A stretch of 14,073 nucleotides of DNA from an uncultured Olsenella sp. (GCA_937900605.1 CALCDK010000173.1:1-14073), one strand, 5' to 3'. Counted from the stretch's first letter, positions 6,073-13,745 are shown. The notes: generated from the sequence alone by a model not told the origin. Made by a program: numbers and translations.

Positions 6073-7008
6073 CTAGGCCCTCCCGTCGGCGAGGCCCGCC
6101 GCGATCTTCTCGACGACGGCCATGGGGTCCTCCTGGTCGAGGTCGACCCAGCGCACGCGGCCGTCCCGGCGCAGCCAGGAGAGCTGCCGCTTGGCATAGC
6201 GGCGCGAGCGGGCCTTGACCGTCTCGACCGCCTCCGCGAGGGAGCAGGTGCCGTCGAGGTAGTCGAAGACCTCCTTGTAGCCGATCGCCTGGCCGGCGGT
6301 AACGCTGCCGTCGAGGCCCGCCTCGCGCAGGGCCCGCACCTCGTCGACGAGCCCGTCTCGCACCATGGCGTCGACGCGCTCGTCGATGCGGCGGTAGAGG
6401 CGCTGGCGGTCCATGGTGAGCGCCCACAGCTGGCAGTCGTAGTGCGGGGCGCGCACCCTGAGGCCCTCGTGCTTCTCGGCGTACGAGACTCCCCTGTCGA
6501 GCAGCTCGAGGGCGCGCACGACGCGGCGGACGTTGTTGGGGTGGACGATCTGCGCGCTCGCGGGGTCGCGCCGGGCGAGAAGGGCGTGCAGGGTCCCGGG
6601 GCCCTCGTCACGCGCGATCGCCTCGTAGCGCTCGCGACGCGAGTCGCCGAGCTTGCCGGAAGGGAAGTCCATCTCGTCGATGACGGCATCGAGGTACAGG
6701 CCCGTGCCCCCGCACAGGACGGGGACCCTGCCCTCGTCGAGCAGGCCGTCGACGCAGCGGCGCGCCTGGGCCTGGAAGCGCTGGACCGAGTAGTTCTCGA
6801 GCGGGTCCGCGACGTCGACCATGAGCAGCGGCACCCTGCGCTCGGAGACGGGCGTCTTGGCGGTGCCGACGTCCATGCCCCGGTAGACCTGCATGGCGTC
6901 GACGGACACGACGCTGGTGCCCAGGCGCTCGGCGAGAAGGTCGGCGATGCCGCTCTTGCCGGACGCCGTGGGCCCGACGATGGCGACGACGGGGCCGCGC
7001 GCGCTCAT
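6073..7008 (-). CDS. miaA: tRNA dimethylallyltransferase
   Basis: Transfers a dimethylallyl group from DMAPP to N6 of adenosine 37 in tRNAs reading UNN codons, giving i6A, the substrate of the MiaB enzyme encoded directly upstream. The 311-residue product has the P-loop GPTASGKS (12-19), the substrate-binding block DAMQVYRGMDVGTAK (37-51), GGTGLYLDA (100-108), the GQAIGYKE motif in the second half and a C-terminal RRYAKRQLSWLRR motif. The ATG at 7008 overlaps the miaB stop as ATGA, and GGAGGG lies eight bases upstream, so translation is coupled to miaB. An open frame continuing upstream is only miaB read out of frame. The gene ends three bases before hflX. Confidence 0.97.
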   Translation of the reverse strand: MSARGPVVAIVGPTASGKSGIADLLAERLGTSVVSVDAMQVYRGMDVGTAKTPVSERRVPLLMVDVADPLENYSVQRFQAQARRCVDGLLDEGRVPVLCGGTGLYLDAVIDEMDFPSGKLGDSRRERYEAIARDEGPGTLHALLARRDPASAQIVHPNNVRRVVRALELLDRGVSYAEKHEGLRVRAPHYDCQLWALTMDRQRLYRRIDERVDAMVRDGLVDEVRALREAGLDGSVTAGQAIGYKEVFDYLDGTCSLAEAVETVKARSRRYAKRQLSWLRRDGRVRWVDLDQEDPMAVVEKIAAGLADGRA

Positions 7009-8372
7009 CGCGGGTCGCCCTCCAGCTCGCCGCGCAGGTACCACGTGCGGGCCTCCCGGACGCGCACGTCGCAGATGCGACCGACGTAGTCGGCGGGGTC
7101 GTGGTGCACGGGAATCGGGAAGTGGACCGTCTGGTTCTTCTCGCTGTGGCCGACCATCACGCTCGCGTCGCGCTTCGAGGGGCCCTCGACGAGGACGCCG
7201 GCGAGGGTGCCGAGGTCGCGCTGGTTGGCGTCGTGGGCCTGCTGGGCGACGAGCCCGGCGAGGCGTTCGAAGCGCTCCTGGACGACCTCGTGCGGGGTGT
7301 CGTCGACCATCTTCGCGGCCGGGGTGCCCGGGCGCGGCGAGTAGATGAAGGTGTAGGCGGACGAGAAGGCAGCCTCGCGGACGAGCGAGAGTGTCTGCTC
7401 GAAGTCCTCCTCGGTCTCGCCGGGGAAGCCCACGATGATGTCGGTGGACAGCGCTATGTCGGGGATGGCCGCGCGCAGGCGGCCGACGAGCTCGAGGTAC
7501 TCCTCGCGCGTGTAGCTGCGGTTCATTGCGCGCAGGACGCGGGTCGAGCCGCTCTGGACCGCGAGGTGCAGGTGCGGCATGACGCAGGGCAGCTCGGCCA
7601 TGGCGGCGATCGTCTCGTCGAGGAGGGCCTTGGGGTTCGAGGAGGTGAAGCGGACGCGCTCGATGCCCGTCTCGGCCACGGCGCGCAGCAGCTGGGCGAA
7701 GCGCGGCTCCCCGTAGATGTTGCGGCCGTAGGAGTTGACGTTCTGGCCGAGCAGCGTGACCTCGCGTACGCCGTCGTCGACGAGGGCCTGGCACTCTCGC
7801 ACAACGCTCTCGAGGGTGCGGCTCCTCTCGCGGCCGCGCACGTGCGGAACGATGCAGTAGGTGCAGAAGTTGTTGCATCCGGTCATGATGGGCACCCAGG
7901 CGTGGAACGCGGACTCGCGGTGGCTGGGGAGCTCCGTCGAGAAGGGGCGGCCCTCCTCGACCGTGTCGACCTGGACGCTGCGCCCGTCGCCGGCGAACGC
8001 GTCGGCGAGAAGCCCCGGGAGGCTGGCGAGCGCGCTCGTGCCGAAGACGACGTCGGCGCAGGGAATGTGCTCGCGGATGGCCTCGCCGTCGCGCTGCGCC
8101 ACGCAGCCGCCGATGGCGACGACCCTGCGGCCGGAGGGCGACGCGGGCGCGGAGACCATGGCGGAGGCCTGGCCGTAGAGCCTCTGGTCGGCGTTCTCGC
8201 GGACGCAGCAGGTCATGAAGACGACGATGTCGGCGTCGTCGGGGTCGGCGACGCCGATGCACCCGCACGAGTCGAGAAGGCCGCTGACGCGCTCCGAGTC
8301 GTGCAGGTTCATCTGGCAGCCGAAGGTCTTGACGCAGTAGGTCTTGCCTACGAGTGACTGAGGGTGCTCCAC
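7005..8372 (-). CDS. miaB: tRNA-2-methylthio-N6-dimethylallyladenosine synthase (radical SAM methylthiotransferase)
   Basis: Adds a methylthio group to C2 of i6A37 in tRNA using two 4Fe-4S clusters. The 455-residue product has the N-terminal UPF0004 domain with three cluster cysteines (Cys19 in TFGCQMN, one of Cys55/Cys56 in TCCVREN, Cys90 in GGCVAQ), the radical-SAM motif Cys166-x3-Cys170-x2-Cys173 (CNNFCTYC) with IVPHVRGRERSR after it, a TIM-barrel core and a C-terminal TRAM domain (from about 390). The start is GTG at 8372: GGAGG lies six bases upstream and no ATG fits; a longer open frame belongs to the upstream gene region. It lies 41 bases after the GHKL gene and overlaps miaA by four bases. 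MiaB plus MiaA give a complete ms2i6A pathway in two adjacent genes. Confidence 0.97.
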   Translation of the reverse strand: MEHPQSLVGKTYCVKTFGCQMNLHDSERVSGLLDSCGCIGVADPDDADIVVFMTCCVRENADQRLYGQASAMVSAPASPSGRRVVAIGGCVAQRDGEAIREHIPCADVVFGTSALASLPGLLADAFAGDGRSVQVDTVEEGRPFSTELPSHRESAFHAWVPIMTGCNNFCTYCIVPHVRGRERSRTLESVVRECQALVDDGVREVTLLGQNVNSYGRNIYGEPRFAQLLRAVAETGIERVRFTSSNPKALLDETIAAMAELPCVMPHLHLAVQSGSTRVLRAMNRSYTREEYLELVGRLRAAIPDIALSTDIIVGFPGETEEDFEQTLSLVREAAFSSAYTFIYSPRPGTPAAKMVDDTPHEVVQERFERLAGLVAQQAHDANQRDLGTLAGVLVEGPSKRDASVMVGHSEKNQTVHFPIPVHHDPADYVGRICDVRVREARTWYLRGELEGDPR

Positions 8373-8413
8373 GGAAAGCCTCCAGTGGTTTCGAGGGTTG
8401 CGCCCCGGGCGGA

Positions 8414-9502
8414 CTAGTCGTCCTCCTCGAGGTCGAACGTTACGGTGATCTTGCGGCCGGAGACCCTCACCTTGGGGTCCTTGGCCAAGCGCAGGAAGTA
8501 CCTGTCGCCGAGGACGGAGAAGTCGCGCTCCATGACCCGGGAGAACTCCTCCATGTCGGGCTTGGAGAGCCGCAGGCCGCGACGGTCGCGGGCGAGGTCG
8601 ACGTCGTGCGGGGCCTGCGGTGCGTCGTCGCCCTGGTGCGTGAGGCGGGCGAGGACGGACCTGAGGGGCTTGACCTGGCCGGCGACGATCCGGTGCGCCG
8701 TGCGCTCGGACATGTCGAGCCCCAGCGAGGTGGCGACCTCGAGGAGCTCGGAGGCGTCTGCCGCGGCATGGAGGCGCTCGAGGACGGGAAGCTCGGCGAG
8801 GGAGTCGAGGAAGAGCAGGTCGGAGCCCTCGACCGAAAGCGGCGTGCGGGCGCGGGCCGTGGCGGCGACCTCGGCGGGAGAGCCGAGGTAGACCTCGCAG
8901 GTGCCGCGCTCCTCGAGGGCGAACTCGCAGCAGGTGCGCACGATGTTGTGCGGGCCGCGGGCACAGCACTGCGTGCCGTCGTCGTCGCGCGCGACGGTGG
9001 GCCACGTGGACTGGTCAGCGCGCTCGGACAGCGCCGAGGAGTCCGTGACGACCTGGATCGACGTGCCCTTGCCGGGCGCGGAGGACACCACGCGCGCGGA
9101 CTCGGCGTTCTCGCTCACGGAGTAGAGGGCCATGCCCCTGCCGTGGACGCCCCAGCGGTCCATGTGGACGCTCTCGAGCTTGGAGGTGACGCGGGCCTCG
9201 AAGACGCGCGACTGCATGTCCTCGGGGATGCCGGAGCCGTCGTCGAGCATGACGAGCGAGCGGCGGGTGCCCTCGCGCGTGGTCGCCACGTAGATATGGC
9301 GAGCGCCCGCATCGCGGGCGTTTCGCAGGAGCTCTATGACGACGTCCTCGATGCAGCGGATGTCGTGCTTGGCCTGGCGACGCTCCGCCTCCGCGACGCG
9401 GAGGCGGACGAAGCCGTCGCCGAGGTTCTCCTCGACGCGCAGGGTGCGGTCGCCACCCATGGACGCGACGAAGTCGATGAGGTCGGAGGGACTCGAGCCC
9501 AT
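8414..9502 (-). CDS. Orphan GHKL-superfamily ATPase of unknown function
   Basis: A 362-residue protein whose first 150 residues form a GHKL (gyrase/Hsp90/histidine kinase/MutL) ATP-binding fold: N-box IEDVVIELLRNARDAGA (51-67, with Glu57, Asn61 and Asp64), G1 box LDDGSGIP (86-93), G2 box WGVHGRGMALYS (117-128) and GKGTS (144-148). The presence of Glu57 in the N-box, where GyrB, Hsp90 and MutL have their catalytic Glu, suggests ATP hydrolysis. No histidine-phosphotransfer domain, sensor, receiver or membrane segment is visible, so it is not an ordinary sensor kinase. The C-terminal half (about 190-362) is not recognised and ends in an acidic tail. ATG at 9502 lies four bases after the rny stop with no good ribosome-binding site, implying coupling to rny; miaB follows 41 bases later. 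A role with RNA decay or tRNA modification is suggested only by location. Confidence 0.82.
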   Translation of the reverse strand: MGSSPSDLIDFVASMGGDRTLRVEENLGDGFVRLRVAEAERRQAKHDIRCIEDVVIELLRNARDAGARHIYVATTREGTRRSLVMLDDGSGIPEDMQSRVFEARVTSKLESVHMDRWGVHGRGMALYSVSENAESARVVSSAPGKGTSIQVVTDSSALSERADQSTWPTVARDDDGTQCCARGPHNIVRTCCEFALEERGTCEVYLGSPAEVAATARARTPLSVEGSDLLFLDSLAELPVLERLHAAADASELLEVATSLGLDMSERTAHRIVAGQVKPLRSVLARLTHQGDDAPQAPHDVDLARDRRGLRLSKPDMEEFSRVMERDFSVLGDRYFLRLAKDPKVRVSGRKITVTFDLEEDD

Positions 9503-9506
9503 GGGG

Positions 9507-11000
9507 CTACTTCGCGACGCCGACGGCGCGGGACTCGCGGATCACGACGACGCGGACCTGGCCGGGGTACTCCATCTCGTCCTCGATCTGCTTGGCGATG
9601 TCGTGCGCGAGGACGGTCGCCTGGGCGTCGGAGATCTTCTCGGGCTGGACCATGACGTGCAGCTCGCGGCCGGCCTGCATGGCGTAGGTGCGCTCGACGC
9701 CCTCGTGGGCGTTGGAGATCTGCTCGAGCTTCTCGAGGCGCTTGATGTAGTTCTCGGCGGACTCGCGGCGGGCGCCGGGGCGGGCGGCGGAGATGGCGTC
9801 GGCAGCCTGGACCAGGACGTCGAGGACGGTGTCAGGCTCGACGTCGGCGTGGTGCGCCTCGATGGCGTGGACGATCTCGGGGCGCTCGCCGTAGCGGCGG
9901 GCGAGGTCTGCGCCGATCACGGCGTGCGGGCCCTCGACCTCGTGGTCGATGGCCTTGCCGAGGTCATGGAGCAGGCCGGCGCGCTTGGCCGGGCCCTCGT
10001 CGAGGCCGAGCTCGGAGGCCATGATGCCGCACAGCGCGGAGACCTGGACCGAGTGGGACAGGACGTTCTGGCCGAAGGAGGTGCGGTAGCGCAGGGCTCC
10101 GAGGGTCTTGACGATCTCCGGGTGCAGGTCGTGGATGCCGGCGTCGAAGGCGGCCTGCTCGCCGGCCTCGCGGACGCGCTCGCCGACGAGGGTCTCGGCC
10201 TTCTTGTAGAGCTCCTCGATGCGGGCGGGGTGGATGCGGCCGTCGGCGATCAGGTTCTCGAGCGCGACGCGCGCGGTCTCGCGGCGGACGGGGTCGAAAC
10301 TGGAGAGGACGACGGTCTCGGGGGTGTCGTCGATGACGAGGGAGACGCCGGAAACCTGCTCGAAGGTGCGGATGTTGCGGCCCTCGCGGCCGATGATGCG
10401 GCCCTTGAGGTCGTCGGAGGGGATGTGGACGGAGGTAACCGTGATCTCGCCGGCCTGGTCGGCGGCGCAGCGCTGGATGGCGGTGGAGATGATCTCGCGG
10501 GCGCACTTGTCGGCCTGGGCGCGGATGGATTGCTCGGACTCGCGCAGGATCTGGGCCTCGTCACGGACGGACTCGGCGCGGACGCGGGCGAGGAGCTCGT
10601 CGTGGGCCTCGTCGCTGGAGAGACCGGCGATGCGCTCGAGCTCGGTCGTCTGGCGCTCCTCGAGCTGGTCGAGGTCGCTCTTGCGGCGGTCGAGCTGGCC
10701 CTGGAGGCTGGAGAGCTGGTGCTCGCGGCGGTCGAGGGCGTCGTTGCGGTGGTCCAGGGACTCCTCGCGCTGCATGATGCGGTTCTCCATGTTCTGGAGC
10801 TCGCCCTTGCGCTTCTTCTCCTCGGCCTCGGAGTTCTGCTTGAGCTGCAGGATCTGCTCCTTGGCCTCGAGGACCGCCTCCTTCTTGGCGTTCTCGGCCT
10901 GCCTGGCGGCCTCAGTCGTGATGCGCTCGGCCTCGGTGTGGGCGGAGGCGATGCACTCCTCGGCGGTCTTGAGCTTGGAGTTGCTCTTTCCGGCGAGCAC
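9507..11000 (-). CDS. rny: Ribonuclease Y, with uncertain N-terminus (membrane anchor apparently out of frame)
   Basis: Endoribonuclease that starts mRNA decay, normally tethered to the membrane. From the GTG at 11000 the product has 497 residues: a long charged coiled coil (about 10-165), a KH RNA-binding domain (GRIIGREGRNIR, 200-211), a catalytic HD domain with HSVQVSALC (316-324) and the His345-Asp346 pair in GLLHDLGKAIDHE, and the usual C-terminal YPGQVRVVVIRE. The membrane helix found in the family is present just upstream in the same frame (11001-11045: TSLACLVVGAAVVYF joining VLAG), but a TGA at 11046-11048 closes that frame and no ATG, GTG or TTG precedes the helix. The GTG at 11000 lacks a ribosome-binding site and would remove most of the anchor. 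A one-base frameshift near 11030-11048 is the simplest explanation. The real start is therefore probably upstream, between about 11065 and 11146. The GHKL gene follows after four bases. Confidence 0.9.
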   Translation of the reverse strand: MLAGKSNSKLKTAEECIASAHTEAERITTEAARQAENAKKEAVLEAKEQILQLKQNSEAEEKKRKGELQNMENRIMQREESLDHRNDALDRREHQLSSLQGQLDRRKSDLDQLEERQTTELERIAGLSSDEAHDELLARVRAESVRDEAQILRESEQSIRAQADKCAREIISTAIQRCAADQAGEITVTSVHIPSDDLKGRIIGREGRNIRTFEQVSGVSLVIDDTPETVVLSSFDPVRRETARVALENLIADGRIHPARIEELYKKAETLVGERVREAGEQAAFDAGIHDLHPEIVKTLGALRYRTSFGQNVLSHSVQVSALCGIMASELGLDEGPAKRAGLLHDLGKAIDHEVEGPHAVIGADLARRYGERPEIVHAIEAHHADVEPDTVLDVLVQAADAISAARPGARRESAENYIKRLEKLEQISNAHEGVERTYAMQAGRELHVMVQPEKISDAQATVLAHDIAKQIEDEMEYPGQVRVVVIRESRAVGVAK

Positions 11001-11246
11001 GAAGTAGACGACTGCCGCGCCGACGACGAGGCATGCAAGACTGGTTCAGGAGACCGTGGGGACACGGAACCCGCCATCGGAGGATCTGCTTGCGCCGAGG
11101 CGCGACGCGGATATGCAGCGACGTGAGCCGACAGATATATGGTCATCGCCCGTGCAGGCGCAGGAAAAACGCTCCAACAGCTTTTCAATCTTACGCTCAG
11201 GGACGCAGATTGTCAAACGAACCAATGGTAGCGAAGGGCGTCGTGA
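11001..11246 (-). other. Gap between rny and recX: rny leader and orphaned membrane-anchor codons
   Basis: This stretch has no complete gene. From the recX side it holds a strong minus-strand promoter (11188-11216), then a leader of about 180 bases. In the leader, an open frame with ATG at 11146 and 11077 and GTG at 11065 ends in ...SPEPV just where the RNase Y membrane helix begins in a different frame (11045-11001). I see no terminator for recX and no clear Shine-Dalgarno site. The run of T after 11170 is not preceded by a convincing stem. Confidence 0.6.
11188..11216 (-). promoter_or_regulatory. Promoter of the rny operon
   Basis: The minus strand reads TTGACA (11211-11216), a 17-base spacer and TAAGAT (11188-11193): a perfect -35 and a 4-of-6 -10 element at ideal spacing. 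Expected start is near 11181. No full LexA box overlaps it. It would drive rny and the closely packed genes behind it down to hflX. Confidence 0.8.
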
Positions 11247-11915
11247 TCAGTCGCGCGGGTCGAACACCTCGCGCGCGACGTCGAAGCACATCCCGGGCGG
11301 GAAGCCGCGGGAGCGAAGGAAGCGCACGGCCTTCTGGAAGTCGTTGCGGCCCGTGGGACGACGCCGGGAGAGGAGCGCGCGTGCACGCTCGACGAGGTCC
11401 TCGGCGGAGAAGAACTCGTCTGGCCAGCCGGGCAGCGACTCGGCCTCGACGCCGCGGCGGGCGAGCTCGCAGCTCACCTTGATGGGGCCCCATCCGCACG
11501 CGGCCTTGGCACGGGCGAACGCGGCGCCATAGCGCGCGTCGTCCACGAGACCGAGGTCGCGCGCCCAGGAGACGCCCTCCTCGGCCACGGGGCCGGAGAA
11601 GCCGTCGCGGCGAAGGCGCTGGGAGAGCTCCTGGCAGGAGTAGTCGCGCCGGTTGAGCATCTCCTCGATGCGGGAGCGCACCTCGGCACGCGACGCCTCG
11701 CCGATGGCGTGGAGCAGCTCGGCGCGCGACGCGGGCGCGAGCCGGCCGGACTCGCGGCGCGACGAAAGGGCGCGCGCGACGCGGACGGGAACGCGGATGC
11801 TCTCCTCGCCGTGGGAGTCGGAGGAGACGACGACCGAGGCGTCGCGAGAGGCGCCTGCCCCGGCGCCGGGGCGCTGGGGCAGGCGGACGTCCCACTGAAG
11901 GTCCCCGTGGGGCAC
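11247..11915 (-). CDS. recX: Regulatory protein RecX
   Basis: Binds RecA filaments and limits RecA activity. From the GTG at 11915 the product has 222 residues. The first 65 or so are family-poor; the three-helix-repeat RecX core runs from about 70 to 222, with RIEEMLNRRDYSCQELSQRL (82-101), LGLVDDARYGAAFARAKA (121-138), GWGPIKVSCELARRGV (141-156) and a C-terminal KAVRFLRSRGF (195-205). The GTG start overlaps the recA stop (TAGTG), the standard coupled arrangement with recA; there is no ATG that would keep the core intact, although starts further in cannot be excluded. Its early codons form alternative GC-rich hairpins (see the separate entry), which may lower recX expression relative to recA. 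The stop lies just upstream of the rny promoter. Confidence 0.92.
   Translation of the reverse strand: MPHGDLQWDVRLPQRPGAGAGASRDASVVVSSDSHGEESIRVPVRVARALSSRRESGRLAPASRAELLHAIGEASRAEVRSRIEEMLNRRDYSCQELSQRLRRDGFSGPVAEEGVSWARDLGLVDDARYGAAFARAKAACGWGPIKVSCELARRGVEAESLPGWPDEFFSAEDLVERARALLSRRRPTGRNDFQKAVRFLRSRGFPPGMCFDVAREVFDPRD
11853..11884 (-). repeat. Nested inverted repeats in the early codons of recX
   Basis: A 9-bp inverted repeat (GCCTGCCCC at 11853-11861 with GGGGCAGGC at 11876-11884) shares its CCCC arm with a second, shorter perfect palindrome (CCCCGGCGCCGGGG, 11858-11871). The two stems exclude each other. They occupy about recX codons 11-21, roughly 30 bases after the recA stop, with no T-tract behind them. 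Confidence 0.6.
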
Positions 11916-13012
11916 TACTCGTCGTCCCCGGGCAGCTCGGCACCGTCGACGGGCTCGCCGACGCGCTCGTCGCCGAGCTCGAGGCCGCAGGCGACGCGGA
12001 CCTTGTGCTCGATCTCGTCCATGAGGTCGGGATTGGCGAGCAGGAAGGCCTTGGCGGCCTCGCGGCCTTGGCCAAGGCGCTCGGTCTCGTACGTGAACCA
12101 GGCGCCGGACTTGGAGACGATGTCGTTCTCGACGGCCATGTCGAGGATCGAGCCCTCCTTGGAGATGCCCTTGCCGTACATGATGTCGAACTCGGCCTGG
12201 CGGAACGGGGGCGCCACCTTGTTCTTGACGACCTTGACGCGGACGCGGTTGCCGACGATCTCCCCGTCGACCTTGATGGAGTCCACGCGACGGATGTCCA
12301 TGCGCACCGACGAGAAGAACTTGAGCGCGCGGCCGCCCGGGGTGGTCTCGGGGCTGCCGAACATGACGCCGATCTTCTCGCGGAGCTGATTGATGAAGAT
12401 GCAGGTGGTGTTGGACTTGGAGAGCGAGCCGGCGAGCTTGCGCAGGGCCTGGCTCATGAGGCGCGCCTGGAGGCCGACGGTGGAGTCGCCGATCTCGCCC
12501 TCGATCTCGGCGCGGGGCGTGAGGGCCGCGACGGAGTCGACGACGACGACGTCGATTGCGCCGGAGCGCACGAGCATGTCGCAGATCTCGAGGGCCTGCT
12601 CGCCGGTGTCCGGCTGGGAGATGAGGACGTCGTCGATGTCCACGCCGATGCGGGCGGCGTATCCCGGGTCCAGGGCGTGCTCGGCGTCGATGAAGGCCAC
12701 GACGCCGCCCATGGCCTGGGCCTCGGCGAGAATCTCGAGGGACAGGGTGGTCTTGCCGGAGGACTCGGGGCCGTAGATCTCGACGATGCGCCCGCGAGGG
12801 ACGCCGCCGATGCCGAGCGCGACGTCGAGCGCCAGGGAGCCCGTGGGGATGGCCTCGACCTCGAAGCTGGGGCCATCGTCGCCGAAGCGCATGATGGCGC
12901 CGGCGCCGAAGCGCTTCTCGATCTCCTTGGTGGTCTCGTCGAGGACCCTCTCGCGCTCCTCCCCCGTGGTGCGGGGCTTGACTTCCTTGCCGGTGCTCTT
13001 GGCCTTGGCCAT
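11915..13012 (-). CDS. recA: Recombinase RecA
   Basis: ATP-dependent strand-exchange protein and the co-protease that triggers LexA cleavage, hence the sensor of the SOS circuit in this window. The 365-residue product has the N-terminal helix (about 19-40), Walker [10 protein letters not shown] (81-89), Walker B VVVVDS (155-160), the L1/L2 region with [22 protein letters not shown] (206-227), a KFFSSVR motif after it, and an acidic C-terminal tail ending GDDE. Length is normal and no intein is present. Start ATG at 13012 has GGGAGG five bases upstream. The promoter at 13042-13071 contains a LexA operator. recX starts inside the recA stop codon. Confidence 0.99.
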   Translation of the reverse strand: MAKAKSTGKEVKPRTTGEERERVLDETTKEIEKRFGAGAIMRFGDDGPSFEVEAIPTGSLALDVALGIGGVPRGRIVEIYGPESSGKTTLSLEILAEAQAMGGVVAFIDAEHALDPGYAARIGVDIDDVLISQPDTGEQALEICDMLVRSGAIDVVVVDSVAALTPRAEIEGEIGDSTVGLQARLMSQALRKLAGSLSKSNTTCIFINQLREKIGVMFGSPETTPGGRALKFFSSVRMDIRRVDSIKVDGEIVGNRVRVKVVKNKVAPPFRQAEFDIMYGKGISKEGSILDMAVENDIVSKSGAWFTYETERLGQGREAAKAFLLANPDLMDEIEHKVRVACGLELGDERVGEPVDGAELPGDDE

Positions 13013-13041
13013 GATGCCTCCCTGACTCGTTGACTGATTCC

Positions 13042-13071
13042 ATGGTAGACGAACACGCGTTCCCGCGTCAA
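13042..13071 (-). promoter_or_regulatory. recA promoter
   Basis: The minus strand reads TTGACG (13066-13071), an 18-base spacer and TACCAT (13042-13047). The LexA operator sits in the spacer, the same design as at the LysM gene. Expected start is near 13035, with a short leader carrying GGGAGG. Confidence 0.72.
13050..13063 (-). promoter_or_regulatory. LexA operator (SOS box) of recA
   Basis: The minus strand reads GGAACGCGTGTTCG, 13 of 14 matches to CGAACRNRYGTTYG, with the self-complementary core GAACGCGTGTTC (13051-13062). It lies fully between the -35 and -10 elements of recA. Confidence 0.9.
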
Positions 13072-13220
13072 CTGCCTGGGGCCACTATGCACCAGGCGGC
13101 GGGGCGTGGCGGCCAGCACGCGCGCGCCAGGCTTTCAGCCGCCTTGCGGCAGGGGGGCCCGCCGCAGGTCGCGGGGGCCGCAGGCCGGCGCGGCCGCGCG
13201 CAGGTGCGTGCCCAGGGACC
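13072..13220. other. Gap between cinA and the recA promoter, no gene seen
   Basis: About 150 bases of very GC-rich DNA between the cinA stop and the recA -35 element. It holds a 12-bp palindrome (GCGCGGCCGCGC, 13188-13199) and several short GC stems that could end the pgsA-cinA transcript, but none has a T-tract. Open frames crossing it have arginine- and proline-rich products typical of shadows. Confidence 0.5.
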
Positions 13221-13745
13221 CTAGGCCTCCACGAGCGCGCCACGCAGCAGGCCGACGGCGCGACGGACCGCCTGGAGCCGCACCTGGTCGCGGTCTCCGG
13301 CGAACAGCTCGCGGCAGGTGACGGTGCCGTCGGGGGAGCTCAGGCCGAACCAGACGGTGCCCACGGGCTTGCCGGGCTCCTCTCCCCCGGGCCCGGCGAT
13401 GCCGGTCACCGAGACCGCGACGTCGCAGCCGAGCACCCGGCGGGCCCCCGCGGCCATCTGCGCGGCGCACGGCGACGAGACGGCGCCGAGGGCGGGGTCG
13501 TCGAGCACCTCGGAGCTCACGCCGAGCACGGCGCGCTTGACGGGGATCGCGTAGCTGACCACCCCGCCGCGAACGGCGGCGGAGGAGCCGGGGACGGCGG
13601 TGAGCCAGCCGCTCACGAGGCCACCCGTGCACGACTCGGCGCAGCCGACGGTGAGCCCGCGCGCCACGGCGGCCTCGACGACCTCGCGGCACAGGGCGAG
13701 AAGGGCGCGGTCGGAGCCGGGCTCGCAGGCCCCCGCGGCGGCCAT
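13221..13745 (-). CDS. cinA: Stand-alone CinA C-terminal domain protein, nicotinamide-nucleotide amidase (PncC-like)
   Basis: Predicted to deamidate nicotinamide mononucleotide to nicotinate mononucleotide in NAD recycling. The 174-residue product carries only the CinA/PncC amidase domain: AESCTGGLVSGWLT (36-49), VSYAIPVKRAVLGV (63-76), and TGIAGPGGEEPGKPVGTVWFG (114-134). The N-terminal MoCF-like domain of full-length CinA is absent and is not found in the flanking DNA. ATG at 13745 directly follows the pgsA stop (TAG-ATG), with GGGGG in the last pgsA codons as ribosome-binding site, so the two genes are coupled. The pgsA-cinA-recA order is widespread in Gram-positive bacteria. The symbol pncC would fit the domain equally well. 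Confidence 0.93.
   Translation of the reverse strand: MAAAGACEPGSDRALLALCREVVEAAVARGLTVGCAESCTGGLVSGWLTAVPGSSAAVRGGVVSYAIPVKRAVLGVSSEVLDDPALGAVSSPCAAQMAAGARRVLGCDVAVSVTGIAGPGGEEPGKPVGTVWFGLSSPDGTVTCRELFAGDRDQVRLQAVRRAVGLLRGALVEA

Noticed and set aside
4354..7089. A 911-codon open frame on the plus strand opposite hflX, miaA and the preceding gene
   Set aside because: It is antisense to well-supported genes and its product is a low-complexity Ala/Glu/Asp/Arg-rich shadow with no domain motifs; long antisense frames are expected at this GC content.
9336..11126. A 596-codon plus-strand open frame opposite rny
   Set aside because: Its Gly/Leu/Asp-rich repetitive product mirrors the RNase Y coiled-coil codons read on the other strand; there is no ribosome-binding site or recognisable domain.
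11219..11232. LexA-like sequence CGAACCAATGGTAG next to the rny promoter
   Set aside because: Only one half-site is intact (11 of 14 by count, with a broken second half), and it lies upstream of the -35 element; not enough for an SOS call.
12005..13033. Plus-strand open frame opposite recA
   Set aside because: Shadow of the recA codons; no start signal and no family resemblance.
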